DNA of 64,000 nucleotides, taken from the NCBI GenBank assembly GCA_963816435.1, contig CAWFKS010000009.1, positions 62,001 through 126,000 on the forward strand, in the 5' to 3' direction. This document shows positions 9,189-18,127 of the stretch, in pieces. The position numbers and the translations under genes are program-made. Under the pieces are notes generated by a model that saw only the letters and a program-made list of their open reading frames with translations, was not told where the DNA came from and did not search any database. Every line of letters starts with the position of its first letter. Position 1 is the stretch's first letter. Source of the stretch: CAWFKS01 sp963816435 (lineage in GTDB: Bacteria; Pseudomonadota; Alphaproteobacteria; Rhizobiales; Rhizobiaceae).

Positions 9189-9527
9189 TTATTTCTTGGC
9201 GTTCTGGTTGGCGACAGGCTCGCCCTTGACCCGCACTTCCGAGATGGTCGAGCGCAGTGCCGTCACCTTGGCGCCGCCGAGATCGATTTCGAGCTCGTCA
9301 TCCCCGATGACCTTGGTGACCTTGCCGACCAGGCCGCCGCCGGTGATCACCGCATCGCCGCGGCGGATCGCCGACAGCATCTCGGTGCGCTTCTTCACCT
9401 GCGTGCGCTGCGGCCGGATGATGAGGAAATACATCACCACGAAGATGAGCACGAACGGCAGGATGCTGATGAAAATATCCGGGGTCCCGCCAGCGCCTGC
9501 TTGCGCGTATGCCGGTGTGACGAACAT
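9189..9527 (-). CDS. yajC: Preprotein translocase accessory subunit YajC
   Basis: This 112-residue protein has one membrane helix (ISILPFVLIFVVMYFLII) followed by the family signature RPQRTQVKKRTEMLSAIRRGD and the beta-rich segment DAVITGGGLVGKVTKVIGDDE. YajC associates with SecDF in the inner membrane. The start at 9527 has an AGGAG ribosome-binding site 7 nt upstream; the longer open frame upstream has no family similarity. It is the first gene of the yajC-secDF-Mth938-squalene synthase-like operon. Confidence 0.96.
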   Translation of the reverse strand: MFVTPAYAQAGAGGTPDIFISILPFVLIFVVMYFLIIRPQRTQVKKRTEMLSAIRRGDAVITGGGLVGKVTKVIGDDELEIDLGGAKVTALRSTISEVRVKGEPVANQNAKK

Positions 9528-9706
9528 ATTTGACTCCTGAGGAAAAAATGCGGGGGCGCGCCATCGCGCCCCCGGAACGAAGTTGGCGGGAATATAATCT
9601 GTCGTGTTGCCAATGCAACCGCGCCAATCCGGCACGGCGCCGCTTTGCGGTGCCGGATCGCCATGTTACAGCCTCGCGCCGCATCAATCCTCGAACGGGA
9701 CCAGCC

Positions 9707-10591
9707 ATGACAGACGCTCTCGCCGACATCGCCGCCAGACTCGAGCGGTTGGCGCAGGCGGTGGACAGGCTCGCCCCGCCACCCGCGCCTCACAACGATC
9801 CGGCCGCCGCCGACTGCTTCGTCTGGGAGGCAGAGCGCGGCTATCTGCAGCCGGTGACGCGCGTCAACCGGGTCGATATCGGCCTGATCAGGGGCGTCGA
9901 CCGCGTGCGCGACATCCTCGCCGACAACACGCGACGTTTCGCCGCCGGTCTGCCCGCCAACAACGCGCTGCTGTGGGGCGCGCGCGGCATGGGCAAGTCC
10001 TCGCTCGTCAAGGCGGTCCACGCCGCCGTCAATGTCGAGATCGCCGATGGCGCCGCCGGTGAACCGCCGCTCAAGCTGGTCGAGATCCACCGCGAGGACA
10101 TCGACAGCCTGCCCGATCTGCTGCCGGTGCTGAAGGACGCGCCGTTCCGCTTCATCCTGTTTTGCGACGACCTGTCCTTCGACCACGACGACACGTCCTA
10201 CAAGTCGCTGAAGGCGGCACTCGAAGGAGGCGTCGAGGGACGGCCGGAGAACGTCATCTTCTACGCGACGTCGAACCGCCGCCATCTCCTGCCGCGCGAC
10301 ATGATCGAGAACGAGCGATCGACCGCGATCAATCCGCACGAGGCGGTCGAGGAGAAAGTGTCGCTGTCGGACCGCTTCGGCCTGTGGCTCGGCTTCCACA
10401 AGTGTTCGCAGGAAGACTACCTGGCGATGATCGAGGGCTATGCCCGCCATTTCGGGCTGAACATCGACCCCGACCGATTGCGTGCCGAGGCGCTGGAATG
10501 GGCGACGACACGCGGCGGTCGCTCGGGCCGCGTCGCCTGGCAGTTCACCCAGGATCTCGCCGGCCGGCTCGGACAGCGGCTGAACGGCTGA
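9707..10591 (+). CDS. DUF815 family AAA-type ATPase
   Basis: The 294-residue protein is a stand-alone P-loop ATPase of the DUF815 family. It has a Walker A motif GARGMGKSSLVKAV near residue 90 and a Walker B motif RFILFCDDLSFD near residue 150. A conserved NVIFYATSNRRHLLPRDM segment resembles sensor 1, followed by EEKVSLSDRFGLWLGF. The cellular role is unknown. It is transcribed away from yajC, with 179 bp between the starts for both promoters. The start has GGGA upstream at about 8 nt. Confidence 0.88.
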   Translation: MTDALADIAARLERLAQAVDRLAPPPAPHNDPAAADCFVWEAERGYLQPVTRVNRVDIGLIRGVDRVRDILADNTRRFAAGLPANNALLWGARGMGKSSLVKAVHAAVNVEIADGAAGEPPLKLVEIHREDIDSLPDLLPVLKDAPFRFILFCDDLSFDHDDTSYKSLKAALEGGVEGRPENVIFYATSNRRHLLPRDMIENERSTAINPHEAVEEKVSLSDRFGLWLGFHKCSQEDYLAMIEGYARHFGLNIDPDRLRAEALEWATTRGGRSGRVAWQFTQDLAGRLGQRLNG

Positions 10592-10602
10592 GCGTTTGTG
10601 AA

Positions 10603-10630
10603 CGGGAAAGCCCGCCCTCGCGGGCGGGCT
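10603..10630 (-). terminator. Hairpin terminator downstream of the LytM gene
   Basis: A 9-bp inverted repeat (agcccgccc / gggcgggct) with a short loop lies between the convergent DUF815 and LysM/M23 genes. On the minus strand the stem is followed by TTTCCC, so it most likely terminates the 10670-12280 gene. The T tract is short. Confidence 0.55.
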
Positions 10631-10669
10631 GGGCGATCGTCCCGGACTGGAGGTCAGGCGGAACGCGCC

Positions 10670-12280
10670 CTATTCCAGGAACTTCTTGGGATCGACGGGC
10701 GCTGAATCCTTGCGCACCTCGAAGTGGAGCCGCGGCGATTCGGCGTTGCCGCTCATGCCCGAGCGCGCGATCTCCTGGCCGCGCTTGACGTTGTCGCCGC
10801 GCGACACCTCGAGCTTCGAGGCGTGGCCGTAGACCGTGACCAGCCCGTCCTCGTGGCGCACCAGAACCGTGTTGCCGAACTCCTTCAGCCCGTCGCCGGC
10901 ATAGATGACGACGCCGTTCTCGGCAGCCTTCACCGCCGTGCCTTCCGGCACGGCGATGTCGATGCCGTCATTGGACTTGGCGCCGTCCTTGCCGCCGAAG
11001 GCGGAGATCACCCTGCCGCGCACCGGCCAGCGCATGCGGGCGATGCCCGTGGCGTCCGGAGCGACCGCGGCGGTCTCCTGCACGGCATCCTCGATCGCCC
11101 TGTCGTCGCGGCTCTCGTTGGCGGCCTTCTCGTGCTTGCTGGCGGGACCGGCCGCACCGGTGACGATCGGATCGACCTTCTTCTGCGAGGTCGAAGCATC
11201 GGCCGTCTGGACCGGCGTCCTGCCGCCGGCGGGAATCTTGAGCTTCTGGCCGATCTGCAGCGAACCGGAGGAAAGCCCGTTGGCTTGCTTCAGCGCGGTC
11301 GTGGTGGTGCCGGTGCGCTTCGCGATTCCCCACAGGGAATCGCCGGCAACGACCGTGTAGACGCCGCCCGCTTCGGCCGGTGCGCTCTTCGCCGTGGTCT
11401 CCGGCGCGGTCTTTTCGTCGCGTTCCTTCGGCTTCGTCGCCTGCGGCAGCACGGCCACGCGCTCCGGCGACTTGCTGGGCAGCGGCACCCGGTCGTCCTT
11501 CTTGGTCGTCGCCGCGCCTGCCTTGGCGACCTTCGGATCGGCATCGGGTGCCGAAACCGGAGCGTCGCTCGAATAGGCATAGGTCGGGATGATGACCTTC
11601 TGCCCGGCCGCGAGGTGGTCGGCGTCGCGAAGCCCGTTGGCCTTCATGATCGCGTCGACGGGCACGCCGTAGCGGCGCGACAGGTGGTAGAGCGTCTCGC
11701 CCTGGCCGATGGTGACTTCGGTGCCGCCGTTGCTGCTTTGCCAGCCGCCCCTTTCCTGGACAGGCGTGGCGGGACGCGGCAGCGGCGCCTCGGCGCGCGG
11801 CGGCGTGCTGCCGGTCGGCGTCCGGTCGAGCTGCGGCTGCGGTCTGTTGGAGGCCGGCGCGGCGATCGGCGCAACCGGCTCGCGCATCACGGTCTGGTTT
11901 GATGGCGGCGGGAGCGTCCGCGACTGGGCCGGCGGCTCGGACATGGGCGCCGGCCGCATCGCGGTCGAGGCGCCGTTGATCGGTTCGAGGTCGTCACGGC
12001 TCAGCGGTCCCGCGAGCAGGTCGCTGCGGCGCACGCCGTGGCGCGAGACCGAACCGGTGTATGTCTGGTCGAGGCTCGCCGTCTGCTGCACGTCGCCCGG
12101 ATAGGGCTGGTTTGCCGGCGGCCGGATGATTTGGCGCTGATTGTCGGTCGAACCCGTGAACAGCCCGTCCTGAAAGCGCTCGACGTCCGAGCTACACCCG
12201 GAAGCCAGACCCGCTACCAGCGCGAGCACGGCGACGCGCGACAGCAGATGTGCGCGATTAGTCCCAACACTCAGACGCAT
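10670..12280 (-). CDS. LysM/LytM-domain lipoprotein (NlpD/DipM-like division factor)
   Basis: The 536-residue protein begins with a lipoprotein signal ending in LASGCSS, so it is probably lipidated. A long Pro/Ala-rich linker follows. There are two LysM repeats: GETLYHLSRRYGVPVDAIM near residue 195 and GDSLWGIAKRTGTTTTALK near 315. The C-terminus is an M23 (LytM) domain. In that domain the first zinc ligand of active enzymes (HxGxD) is replaced by N (SNDGIDIA), while YGHASKL and LHFEVR remain. Such degenerate LytM proteins (NlpD, EnvC, DipM) activate amidases at the septum. It closes the housekeeping run after pcm, with 120 bp between them. Confidence 0.9.
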   Translation of the reverse strand: MRLSVGTNRAHLLSRVAVLALVAGLASGCSSDVERFQDGLFTGSTDNQRQIIRPPANQPYPGDVQQTASLDQTYTGSVSRHGVRRSDLLAGPLSRDDLEPINGASTAMRPAPMSEPPAQSRTLPPPSNQTVMREPVAPIAAPASNRPQPQLDRTPTGSTPPRAEAPLPRPATPVQERGGWQSSNGGTEVTIGQGETLYHLSRRYGVPVDAIMKANGLRDADHLAAGQKVIIPTYAYSSDAPVSAPDADPKVAKAGAATTKKDDRVPLPSKSPERVAVLPQATKPKERDEKTAPETTAKSAPAEAGGVYTVVAGDSLWGIAKRTGTTTTALKQANGLSSGSLQIGQKLKIPAGGRTPVQTADASTSQKKVDPIVTGAAGPASKHEKAANESRDDRAIEDAVQETAAVAPDATGIARMRWPVRGRVISAFGGKDGAKSNDGIDIAVPEGTAVKAAENGVVIYAGDGLKEFGNTVLVRHEDGLVTVYGHASKLEVSRGDNVKRGQEIARSGMSGNAESPRLHFEVRKDSAPVDPKKFLE

Positions 12281-12400
12281 TTTCCTACCCGCATACCCGA
12301 TACCAACTGCGGATGATTAGACCGCGTTAATGTTACCGCGCGGTTAAGCATGCGCGGACAAGCAATCCGCGCTGCATTTTCGCCGGTTCGGGAACGTGAG

Positions 12401-13051
12401 TCAGATCGCCGCAGCCATGCCTTCGGTCAGCGGCTGCAGCCGCACGTCGCAGACGTCTTCGCGCTCGAAGCGGCTGCCGAGCTTGGTCAGCTTCACCAGC
12501 TTCTGCACCTGTTCGGCCTGGCCGATGGGCGCCACCATGACGCCACCGCTGGTGAGCTGGTCGACGAAGTGGCGCGGCATGCCGTCGAAGGACGCCCACA
12601 CGATGATCCGGTCGAACGCGCCTTCCGACGCGCCCGCCGAGCCGTCGGCCTGCCGGACCACGATGTTGGAGAGGCCGAGCGTCTCGAAGCGCTGGCGCGC
12701 CTGTTCGGCAAGCGTGCGGTAGCGCTCCAGGCTCAGCACCTTGCCGGCCAGCCGCGCCATGACCGCGGCCGTGTAGCCGGAGCCGGTGCCGACCTCGAGC
12801 ACGCGCTGCCCGGGTTGGATGTCGAGCGCGGCAAGCGCCCTCGCCTGCGTGTCGACGCCTTCCAGCGTCTCGCCGCAGGCGATCGGGATCATGCGGTCCT
12901 GCCAAACCGCCGCATGCCACTCGGCCGGGGCAAAGGCGCGGCGCGGCGTCGCCTCGATCGCTGCCAGCAGTTCCTTGGAGCCGATCCCGGCGGCGCGCAT
13001 ACGCAGCAGCAGCGCCGCAAACCCTTCGCGATCGCCGTTGCGTTCGTTCAT
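12401..13051 (-). CDS. pcm: Protein-L-isoaspartate O-methyltransferase
   Basis: The 216-residue SAM-dependent enzyme methylates isoaspartyl residues in damaged proteins to start their repair. The family signature is seen in MRAAGIGSKELLAAIEATPR near the N-terminus, then WQDRMIPIACGET, the SAM-binding VLEVGTGSGYTAAVMARL, and VSWAS-like WASFDGMPRHFVDQLTSGG. The N-terminus overlaps the surE stop codon by 4 bp. The surE-pcm pair is a classic proteobacterial couple linked to stationary-phase survival. Confidence 0.95.
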   Translation of the reverse strand: MNERNGDREGFAALLLRMRAAGIGSKELLAAIEATPRRAFAPAEWHAAVWQDRMIPIACGETLEGVDTQARALAALDIQPGQRVLEVGTGSGYTAAVMARLAGKVLSLERYRTLAEQARQRFETLGLSNIVVRQADGSAGASEGAFDRIIVWASFDGMPRHFVDQLTSGGVMVAPIGQAEQVQKLVKLTKLGSRFEREDVCDVRLQPLTEGMAAAI

Positions 13052-13806
13052 TCCAGCGCCTCGGCCACCGACTTGCTCAGCGCGTGCGCGGTGAGGTCGA
13101 GCTGCATCGGCGTCACCGACACGAAGTCGTCGCGCAGCGCCGCCATGTCCGTGCCTTCACGGATCTCGTCGGGCTCGCGGCCGAAGCGCAGCCAGTAATA
13201 GGGAATGCCGCGCCCGTCGGCGCGCTGCTCGATCCACAGGCCGTGCACCCGCTTGCCCTGCTGGGTCACGCGAACGCCCTTGACCTCCCCCGGCGCGCAG
13301 TTGGGGAAGTTGACGTTCAAGAACGTGCTTTCGGGCATGTCGAGGTCGATGAGCCTCTTGAGCAACGCCGGGCCGTGCTCCTCCGCGACTTCCCACGGCA
13401 CTTTGCGCTCGCCGTCCTTGAACGTGTAGGCCTGGCTGAGAGCCACCGAGCGCACGCCGAGCAGCGCGCCCTCCATGGCGCCGGCCACCGTGCCCGAATA
13501 GGTCACGTCGTCGGCGATGTTGGAGCCGGAATTGACGCCCGACAGCACAAGGTCCGGCGGCTCCGGCATCAGCTTGCGCACGCCCATGATGACGCAATCG
13601 GTCGGCGTGCCGCGCACCGCGAAGTGCTTGTCGCCCACCTTGCGCATCCGCAGCGGGTCGGACAGCGACAGCGAGTGCGCGAAACCGGACTGGTCGGTTT
13701 CCGGCGCCACCACCCACACCTCGTCGGTGAACTTGCGGGCGATGCGCTCCAGCACCTTCAGCCCTTCGGCGTGGACGCCGTCGTCGTTGGTAAGCAGAAT
13801 GCGCAT
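13048..13806 (-). CDS. surE: 5'/3'-nucleotidase SurE
   Basis: The 252-residue metal-dependent phosphatase acts on nucleoside monophosphates. The N-terminal metal-binding motif MRILLTNDDGVHAEGL is canonical. AVRGTPTDCVIMGVRKL and DLVLSGVNSGSNIADDVTYSGTVAGAMEG are the family core, here seen in order. The gene starts 4 bp after the serS stop and overlaps pcm by 4 bp, so serS-surE-pcm are probably translated from one message. Confidence 0.96.
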   Translation of the reverse strand: MRILLTNDDGVHAEGLKVLERIARKFTDEVWVVAPETDQSGFAHSLSLSDPLRMRKVGDKHFAVRGTPTDCVIMGVRKLMPEPPDLVLSGVNSGSNIADDVTYSGTVAGAMEGALLGVRSVALSQAYTFKDGERKVPWEVAEEHGPALLKRLIDLDMPESTFLNVNFPNCAPGEVKGVRVTQQGKRVHGLWIEQRADGRGIPYYWLRFGREPDEIREGTDMAALRDDFVSVTPMQLDLTAHALSKSVAEALE

Positions 13807-13810
13807 GTCT

Positions 13811-15115
13811 TCAGCCGCCGATCCGTTCCAGTCCGCCCATATACGGGCGCAGAACGTGCGGGACCGTGACGGTGCCGTCGTCGTTCTGATAGTTCTCCAT
13901 CACCGCGATCAGCGCGCGGCCGACCGCCACACCCGAGCCGTTGAGCGTGTGGACGAAGCGCGGCTGCTGGCGCCCCTCGCCTTCCACTGCCGCGGGCCGG
14001 TATCGTGCATCCATCCGCCGCGCCTGGAAATCGCCGCACACCGAGCACGACGAGATCTCGCGATAGGCGTTCTGGCCGGGCAGCCACACCTCGATGTCGT
14101 AGGTCTTGCGGGCGCCGAACCCCATGTCGCCGGTGCACAGCGTCACGGTGCGGAACGGCAGCTCCAGCCGCTTCAGCACCTCTTCGGCACAGGCCGTCAT
14201 GCGCTCGTGCTCGTCGAGCGAGGAATTCTCGTCGGTGATCGAGACCATCTCGACCTTGTAGAACTGGTGCTGGCGCAGCATGCCGCGCGTGTCCTTGCCG
14301 GCGGAGCCTGCCTCCGAGCGGAAGCACGCGGTCAGCGCGGTCAAGCGGATCGGCAGCTTCGCGTGGTCGGTGATTTCCTTGGCCACCGTGTAGGTGAGCG
14401 GGACTTCGGCGGTCGGGATGAGCCAGCGCCCGTCGGTGGTCCGAAAAAGGTCGTCGGCGAATTTCGGCAGCTTGTCGGTGCCATAGGCCGCCGCATCGTT
14501 GACCAGCAGCGGCGGCTGCACCTCCGTGTAGCCGTGCTCGCTCGTGTGCAGGTCGAGCATGAACTGGCCGAGCGCACGTTCCAGCCGCGCGAGCTGGCCC
14601 TTGAGGATGGTGAAGCGGCTGCCGGAGATCTTTGCCGCCGTCTCGAAGTCCATGAATCCGAGCGCTTCGCCGATCTCGTAGTGCTCTTTCGGCTGGTCGA
14701 TGCGGCGCGGCTCGCCGATCCGGCGCACCTCGACATTGTCGTGCTCGTCGGCACCGACCGGCACATCGTCGAGCGGCACGTTCGGAACGGTCGCAAGCGC
14801 GTATTCGAGGGCTTCGTCCAGCTCGCGCTCGCGCGCTTCGCCCGACTGCACGAACGCCTTGATGTCGGCGACCTCGGCCTTCAGTTCCTCGGCGCGCGCC
14901 ATGTCGCCGGCGCGCATGGCGTTGCCGATCTCGCGCGACGCGGCATTGCGGCGCTCCTGCCTTTCCTGCAGCTCGGTCAGATGCGCACGGCGCGCCTCGT
15001 CCCTGGCCAGAATGTCGTCGACCGCGGACCGCGCCTCCTCGGGCGACCACCGGCGCTTTTCCAGCGCGGCGACGAGCGCGTCCGGGTTGTCGCGAATCCA
15101 TCTGATGTCGAGCAT
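13811..15115 (-). CDS. serS: Seryl-tRNA synthetase
   Basis: The 434-residue class II synthetase charges tRNA-Ser. The N-terminal coiled-coil arm that binds the tRNA covers about residues 25-110 (LTELQERQERRNAASREIG and on). The class II motif 2 region is seen in LTACFRSEAGSAGKDTRGM followed by RQHQFYKVE, and motif 3 in HTLNGSGVAVGRALIAVMEN. The length is normal. It lies 120 bp downstream of tatC on the same strand. No frameshift is seen. Confidence 0.97.
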   Translation of the reverse strand: MLDIRWIRDNPDALVAALEKRRWSPEEARSAVDDILARDEARRAHLTELQERQERRNAASREIGNAMRAGDMARAEELKAEVADIKAFVQSGEARERELDEALEYALATVPNVPLDDVPVGADEHDNVEVRRIGEPRRIDQPKEHYEIGEALGFMDFETAAKISGSRFTILKGQLARLERALGQFMLDLHTSEHGYTEVQPPLLVNDAAAYGTDKLPKFADDLFRTTDGRWLIPTAEVPLTYTVAKEITDHAKLPIRLTALTACFRSEAGSAGKDTRGMLRQHQFYKVEMVSITDENSSLDEHERMTACAEEVLKRLELPFRTVTLCTGDMGFGARKTYDIEVWLPGQNAYREISSCSVCGDFQARRMDARYRPAAVEGEGRQQPRFVHTLNGSGVAVGRALIAVMENYQNDDGTVTVPHVLRPYMGGLERIGG

Positions 15116-15235
15116 GGGCCTATCCGGGAGTTCGATTCACGGCGCCCGCGACCGGGGCGTCAGCGGGGTAAACCGCAATCCGCCTCGAAGCAAGACCGAT
15201 CGCGAGTGCGGTGCGCGCAGCGCGCGCCGGGCCGG

Positions 15236-16123
15236 TCAGGAGGTGGTCGGCTTGTCGTCGTCCGTCCCGTCAGCGGCGGAAGCCGCCTCGTCGGCCGCCT
15301 CGGCGCTCTCGTCCGTTGCAGACGAATCGCCCGCCTCGCGTGCCCGCTGGCGTTCCACCCAGCGCGCCGACCAGATCGAGATCTCGTAGAGAAGCAGCGT
15401 CGGAATGGCGAGGCCAAGCTGGCTCACCGGGTCCGGCGGCGTCAGCACCGCCGCGGTGATGAAGGCGATCACGATGGCGTATTTGCGCTTTTCTGCCAGC
15501 CCCTTCGAACTGACCATTCCGACCCGCGCCATCAGCGTCGTCACCACCGGAAGCTGGAAGACCAGTCCGAAGGAGAAGATCAGGGTCATGATCAGGCCGA
15601 GATATTCCGAGACCTTCGGCAGCAACGAAATCTGGATTTCGGAGTCAGGCCCGACCTGCTGCATCGACAGGAAGAACCACATCACCATCGGGGTGAAGAA
15701 GAAGTAGACGAGGCACGCGCCAAGCCCGAACAGGATCGGCGAGGCGATCAGGAACGGCAGGAAGGCGCGCCGCTCGTTGCGGTAGAGGCCGGGCGCCACG
15801 AACATGTAGATCTGCGCGGCGATCAGCGGAAAGGCGATCACCAGTCCGCCGAACATGCCGAGCTTGATCTGGGTGAAGAAGAATTCCTGCGGCGCGGTGT
15901 AGATCAGGTCCACCTTGTCCATGGGCAGGCCAGACCAGTGCACCGCCCAGCTGTAGGGCAGCACCAGCAGGTTGAAGAGCTTCTTGGCAAAGAAGAAGCA
16001 CACCAGGAAGGCGACGAAGAACCCGCCGATCGCCCACATCAGGCGGCGCCTGAGTTCGACCAGGTGCTCGATGAGCGGCGCGGAGGACTGCTCGATCTCG
16101 GCCTCTTCGTCGGCGGTGGTCAC
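15236..16123 (-). CDS. tatC: Twin-arginine translocase subunit TatC
   Basis: The 295-residue, six-helix membrane protein forms the Tat receptor that binds RR signal peptides together with TatB. PLIEHLVELRRRLMWAIGGF at the N-terminus contains the conserved E-L-R-R motif, and the first periplasmic loop and YTAPQEFFFTQIKLG follow. The C-terminus has an extra acidic/Ala-rich cytoplasmic tail of about 45 residues. The start overlaps the tatB stop by 4 bp. Confidence 0.96.
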   Translation of the reverse strand: MTTADEEAEIEQSSAPLIEHLVELRRRLMWAIGGFFVAFLVCFFFAKKLFNLLVLPYSWAVHWSGLPMDKVDLIYTAPQEFFFTQIKLGMFGGLVIAFPLIAAQIYMFVAPGLYRNERRAFLPFLIASPILFGLGACLVYFFFTPMVMWFFLSMQQVGPDSEIQISLLPKVSEYLGLIMTLIFSFGLVFQLPVVTTLMARVGMVSSKGLAEKRKYAIVIAFITAAVLTPPDPVSQLGLAIPTLLLYEISIWSARWVERQRAREAGDSSATDESAEAADEAASAADGTDDDKPTTS

Positions 16124-16896
16124 GAGGAACTCCCTCCGCTACCGGCCGCGCCGTTCGCCTTCGAGGCCGTCGTCGACGACTTCGCCGTTCCGCCGCGGGC
16201 CGCGCCGGCCTTGGACGACTTGGCCTTGCCGGTCGCAGACTTCGCAGTTCCTGCCTTCGGCGCAGCCGAAGCCTTTGACCCTGCCGAGCCGTTTGCGGCA
16301 GCCTTGCTCGAGGACCTGGCAGCGCCCTTCGCCGTCTTGGCGCTGGTCGATTTCGCAGCCGACGAAGCTTTGGCGGCGGCGACCTTCGGCGCCGCTGACT
16401 TGCGGGAGGAACCAGACTTCTTCGGCGCCGACTTCGCGGCGGCCGGGGCGTTCTTCTGCGCCACGGCGCCCTTTGCCGGCGCCGCCGGTTCGGCAACCGG
16501 CGCCGCACTGCCGTTCGGCTTGACCGTTTCGGCCGTCGTGGAGGCTTCGACCGCTGCGGCCGCATCCGCAGGCTTCTCGGGCGCCGGCTGCGGCTTCATC
16601 GCCTTGTCGAGCCCGGCGCGCACGTCCTCGGCGGCCTTCTGCATCGGGTTCAACGCCTTGCGAAGATCGGCCGCCGGATTGAGCTTGCGCATGTCGGAGG
16701 CGATGTTCTTGACGTCGTCGAGCTCGGCTTCCTTGAGCGCCTCGTCGAACTGCTTGCGGAAATCGTTCGCCATCGCCCGGAACTTGGACGTCGTGCGACC
16801 GAACTGACGCAGCATGCGCGGCAGATCCTTGGGCCCGACCACGACGATCAGAACGATCGCCACGACGAGCATTTCCTGCCAACCGATGTCAAACAT
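16120..16896 (-). CDS. tatB: Sec-independent translocase subunit TatB
   Basis: The 258-residue protein begins with the TatB membrane helix and hinge (MFDIGWQEMLVVAIVLIVVV then GPKDLPRMLRQFGR). An amphipathic helix follows (FRAMANDFRKQFDEALKEAE). The second half, from about residue 120, is a long Lys/Ala/Ser-rich low-complexity tail, longer than in E. coli TatB but common in rhizobia. The gene is between tatA (62 bp upstream) and tatC (4-bp overlap). Confidence 0.94.
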   Translation of the reverse strand: MFDIGWQEMLVVAIVLIVVVGPKDLPRMLRQFGRTTSKFRAMANDFRKQFDEALKEAELDDVKNIASDMRKLNPAADLRKALNPMQKAAEDVRAGLDKAMKPQPAPEKPADAAAAVEASTTAETVKPNGSAAPVAEPAAPAKGAVAQKNAPAAAKSAPKKSGSSRKSAAPKVAAAKASSAAKSTSAKTAKGAARSSSKAAANGSAGSKASAAPKAGTAKSATGKAKSSKAGAARGGTAKSSTTASKANGAAGSGGSSS

Positions 16897-16958
16897 GACT
16901 ATTCAATCCGGGCGGAGCTACGGCCGGGCTCTCGTCTTTGCTGCGGCGGCCGCCGCGA

Positions 16959-17186
16959 TCAGGTCTTGGAGACCTTTTCCCTGCCGGGCTGCACACTCTC
17001 GTCGGCGCGATGCTCGACCGTCTTGCTGGAATCGGTCTCGCTCTCGTCGTCGTCGGTCATGCCCTTCTTGAAGCTCTTGATTCCCTTGGCCATGTCGCCC
17101 ATCAGCTCGGGAATCTTGCCGCGCCCGAACAGGAGCAGCACGACCACCAGCACGATGAGCCAGTGCCAAATCGAAAACGAACCCAT
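16959..17186 (-). CDS. tatA: Sec-independent translocase subunit TatA
   Basis: The 75-residue protein has one N-terminal membrane helix (SIWHWLIVLVVVLLLFGRGK), the conserved FGRGKIPELMGD hinge, and an amphipathic helix GIKSFKKGMTDDDE with a polar tail. TatA oligomers form the transport pore. It is the first gene of tatABC and lies 194 bp after scpB, so it may have its own promoter in that gap. Confidence 0.96.
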   Translation of the reverse strand: MGSFSIWHWLIVLVVVLLLFGRGKIPELMGDMAKGIKSFKKGMTDDDESETDSSKTVEHRADESVQPGREKVSKT

Positions 17187-17380
17187 GATATCTCTCTTCC
17201 CAAACTGACCCGCGCAGGGTGGTTACCCGTTCAGTCTGATTTATGCGCTTTTGCGCTCTGTTTCAAACACAACCGTGCCGGAATTTGGACCATGGTCAAC
17301 AGACGCGGCCGGCTGCGGGCACATGTCGCGCCCACGGGCCTCGTGATGCGGGACATGGCCGGGCGGATCGTTGCGCTGCA

Positions 17381-18127
17381 TCAATCATCTTCGATGCGCG
17401 GCGTCAGCAGCCCAAGTTCCTCCAGATCGAGATCGGTGAGCTCGTCCTCGTCCTCGGTAAGCGCATCCGGATCGGCCATCGGCTGCGGCACCGAAAAGTT
17501 GCTGGGCATGCGCGTCGACAGCAGCCCCGCCCCCTTCAGCTCGTCCAGCCCCGGCAGGTCGCGCAGCTCGGCCAGGCCGAAATGGTCGAGGAAGGATTCG
17601 CTGGTGCCGTAGGTCACCGGCCGGCCGGGCGAGCGCCGGCGCCCGCGCATCCTGATCCAGCCGGTTTCCAGCAGCGTGTCGAGCGTTCCCTTGGACGTCT
17701 CCACGCCGCGGATTTCCTCGATCTCGGCGCGCGTCACCGGCTGGTGGTAGGCGATGATCGCCATCACCTCGAGCGCGGCGCGAGAGAGCTTCTTCTGCTG
17801 CACCTGATCGCGGCTCATCAGGAAGGCCAGGTCGCCGGCGGTGCGGAACGCCCAGGCCTCGCCGACGCGCACAAGGTTGACGCCGCGCTTGTCGTAGACG
17901 CCCTGCAGTTCCGTCATCACGGCGGCCAGGTCGATGCCTTCGGGCAGGCGCTGCGCGAGCTGCTTCTCGGTCACCGGCTCGGCAGACGCGAAGACGATCG
18001 CCTCGGCCATGCGCATTGCCTCGGCCATGTGCAGCCGTGCAGCCGCATTCGCTTCGGTCGTCGCGTATTCGGTCTCTTCGTCGTCGCTCGTGAACGGAAT
18101 CACCGCCGCATTTCCGCTGTCGGTCAT
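17381..18127 (-). CDS. scpB: Segregation and condensation protein B
   Basis: The 248-residue protein contains two winged-helix domains of ScpB, seen in MAEAIVFASAEPVTEKQLAQ, LSRAALEVMAIIAYHQPVTR and EIEEIRGVETSKGTLDTLLE. With ScpA it forms the kleisin part of the bacterial SMC complex. The C-terminus carries a long acidic tail (DALTEDEDELTDLDLEEL). The start overlaps the scpA stop by 4 bp. Confidence 0.94.
   Translation of the reverse strand: MTDSGNAAVIPFTSDDEETEYATTEANAAARLHMAEAMRMAEAIVFASAEPVTEKQLAQRLPEGIDLAAVMTELQGVYDKRGVNLVRVGEAWAFRTAGDLAFLMSRDQVQQKKLSRAALEVMAIIAYHQPVTRAEIEEIRGVETSKGTLDTLLETGWIRMRGRRRSPGRPVTYGTSESFLDHFGLAELRDLPGLDELKGAGLLSTRMPSNFSVPQPMADPDALTEDEDELTDLDLEELGLLTPRIEDD

Noticed and set aside
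13517..16807. 1096-codon open frame antisense to serS, tatC and tatB
   Set aside because: It runs against four well-supported genes, has no recognisable motif and is His/Arg/Pro-rich, as expected from the complement of high-GC codon usage.
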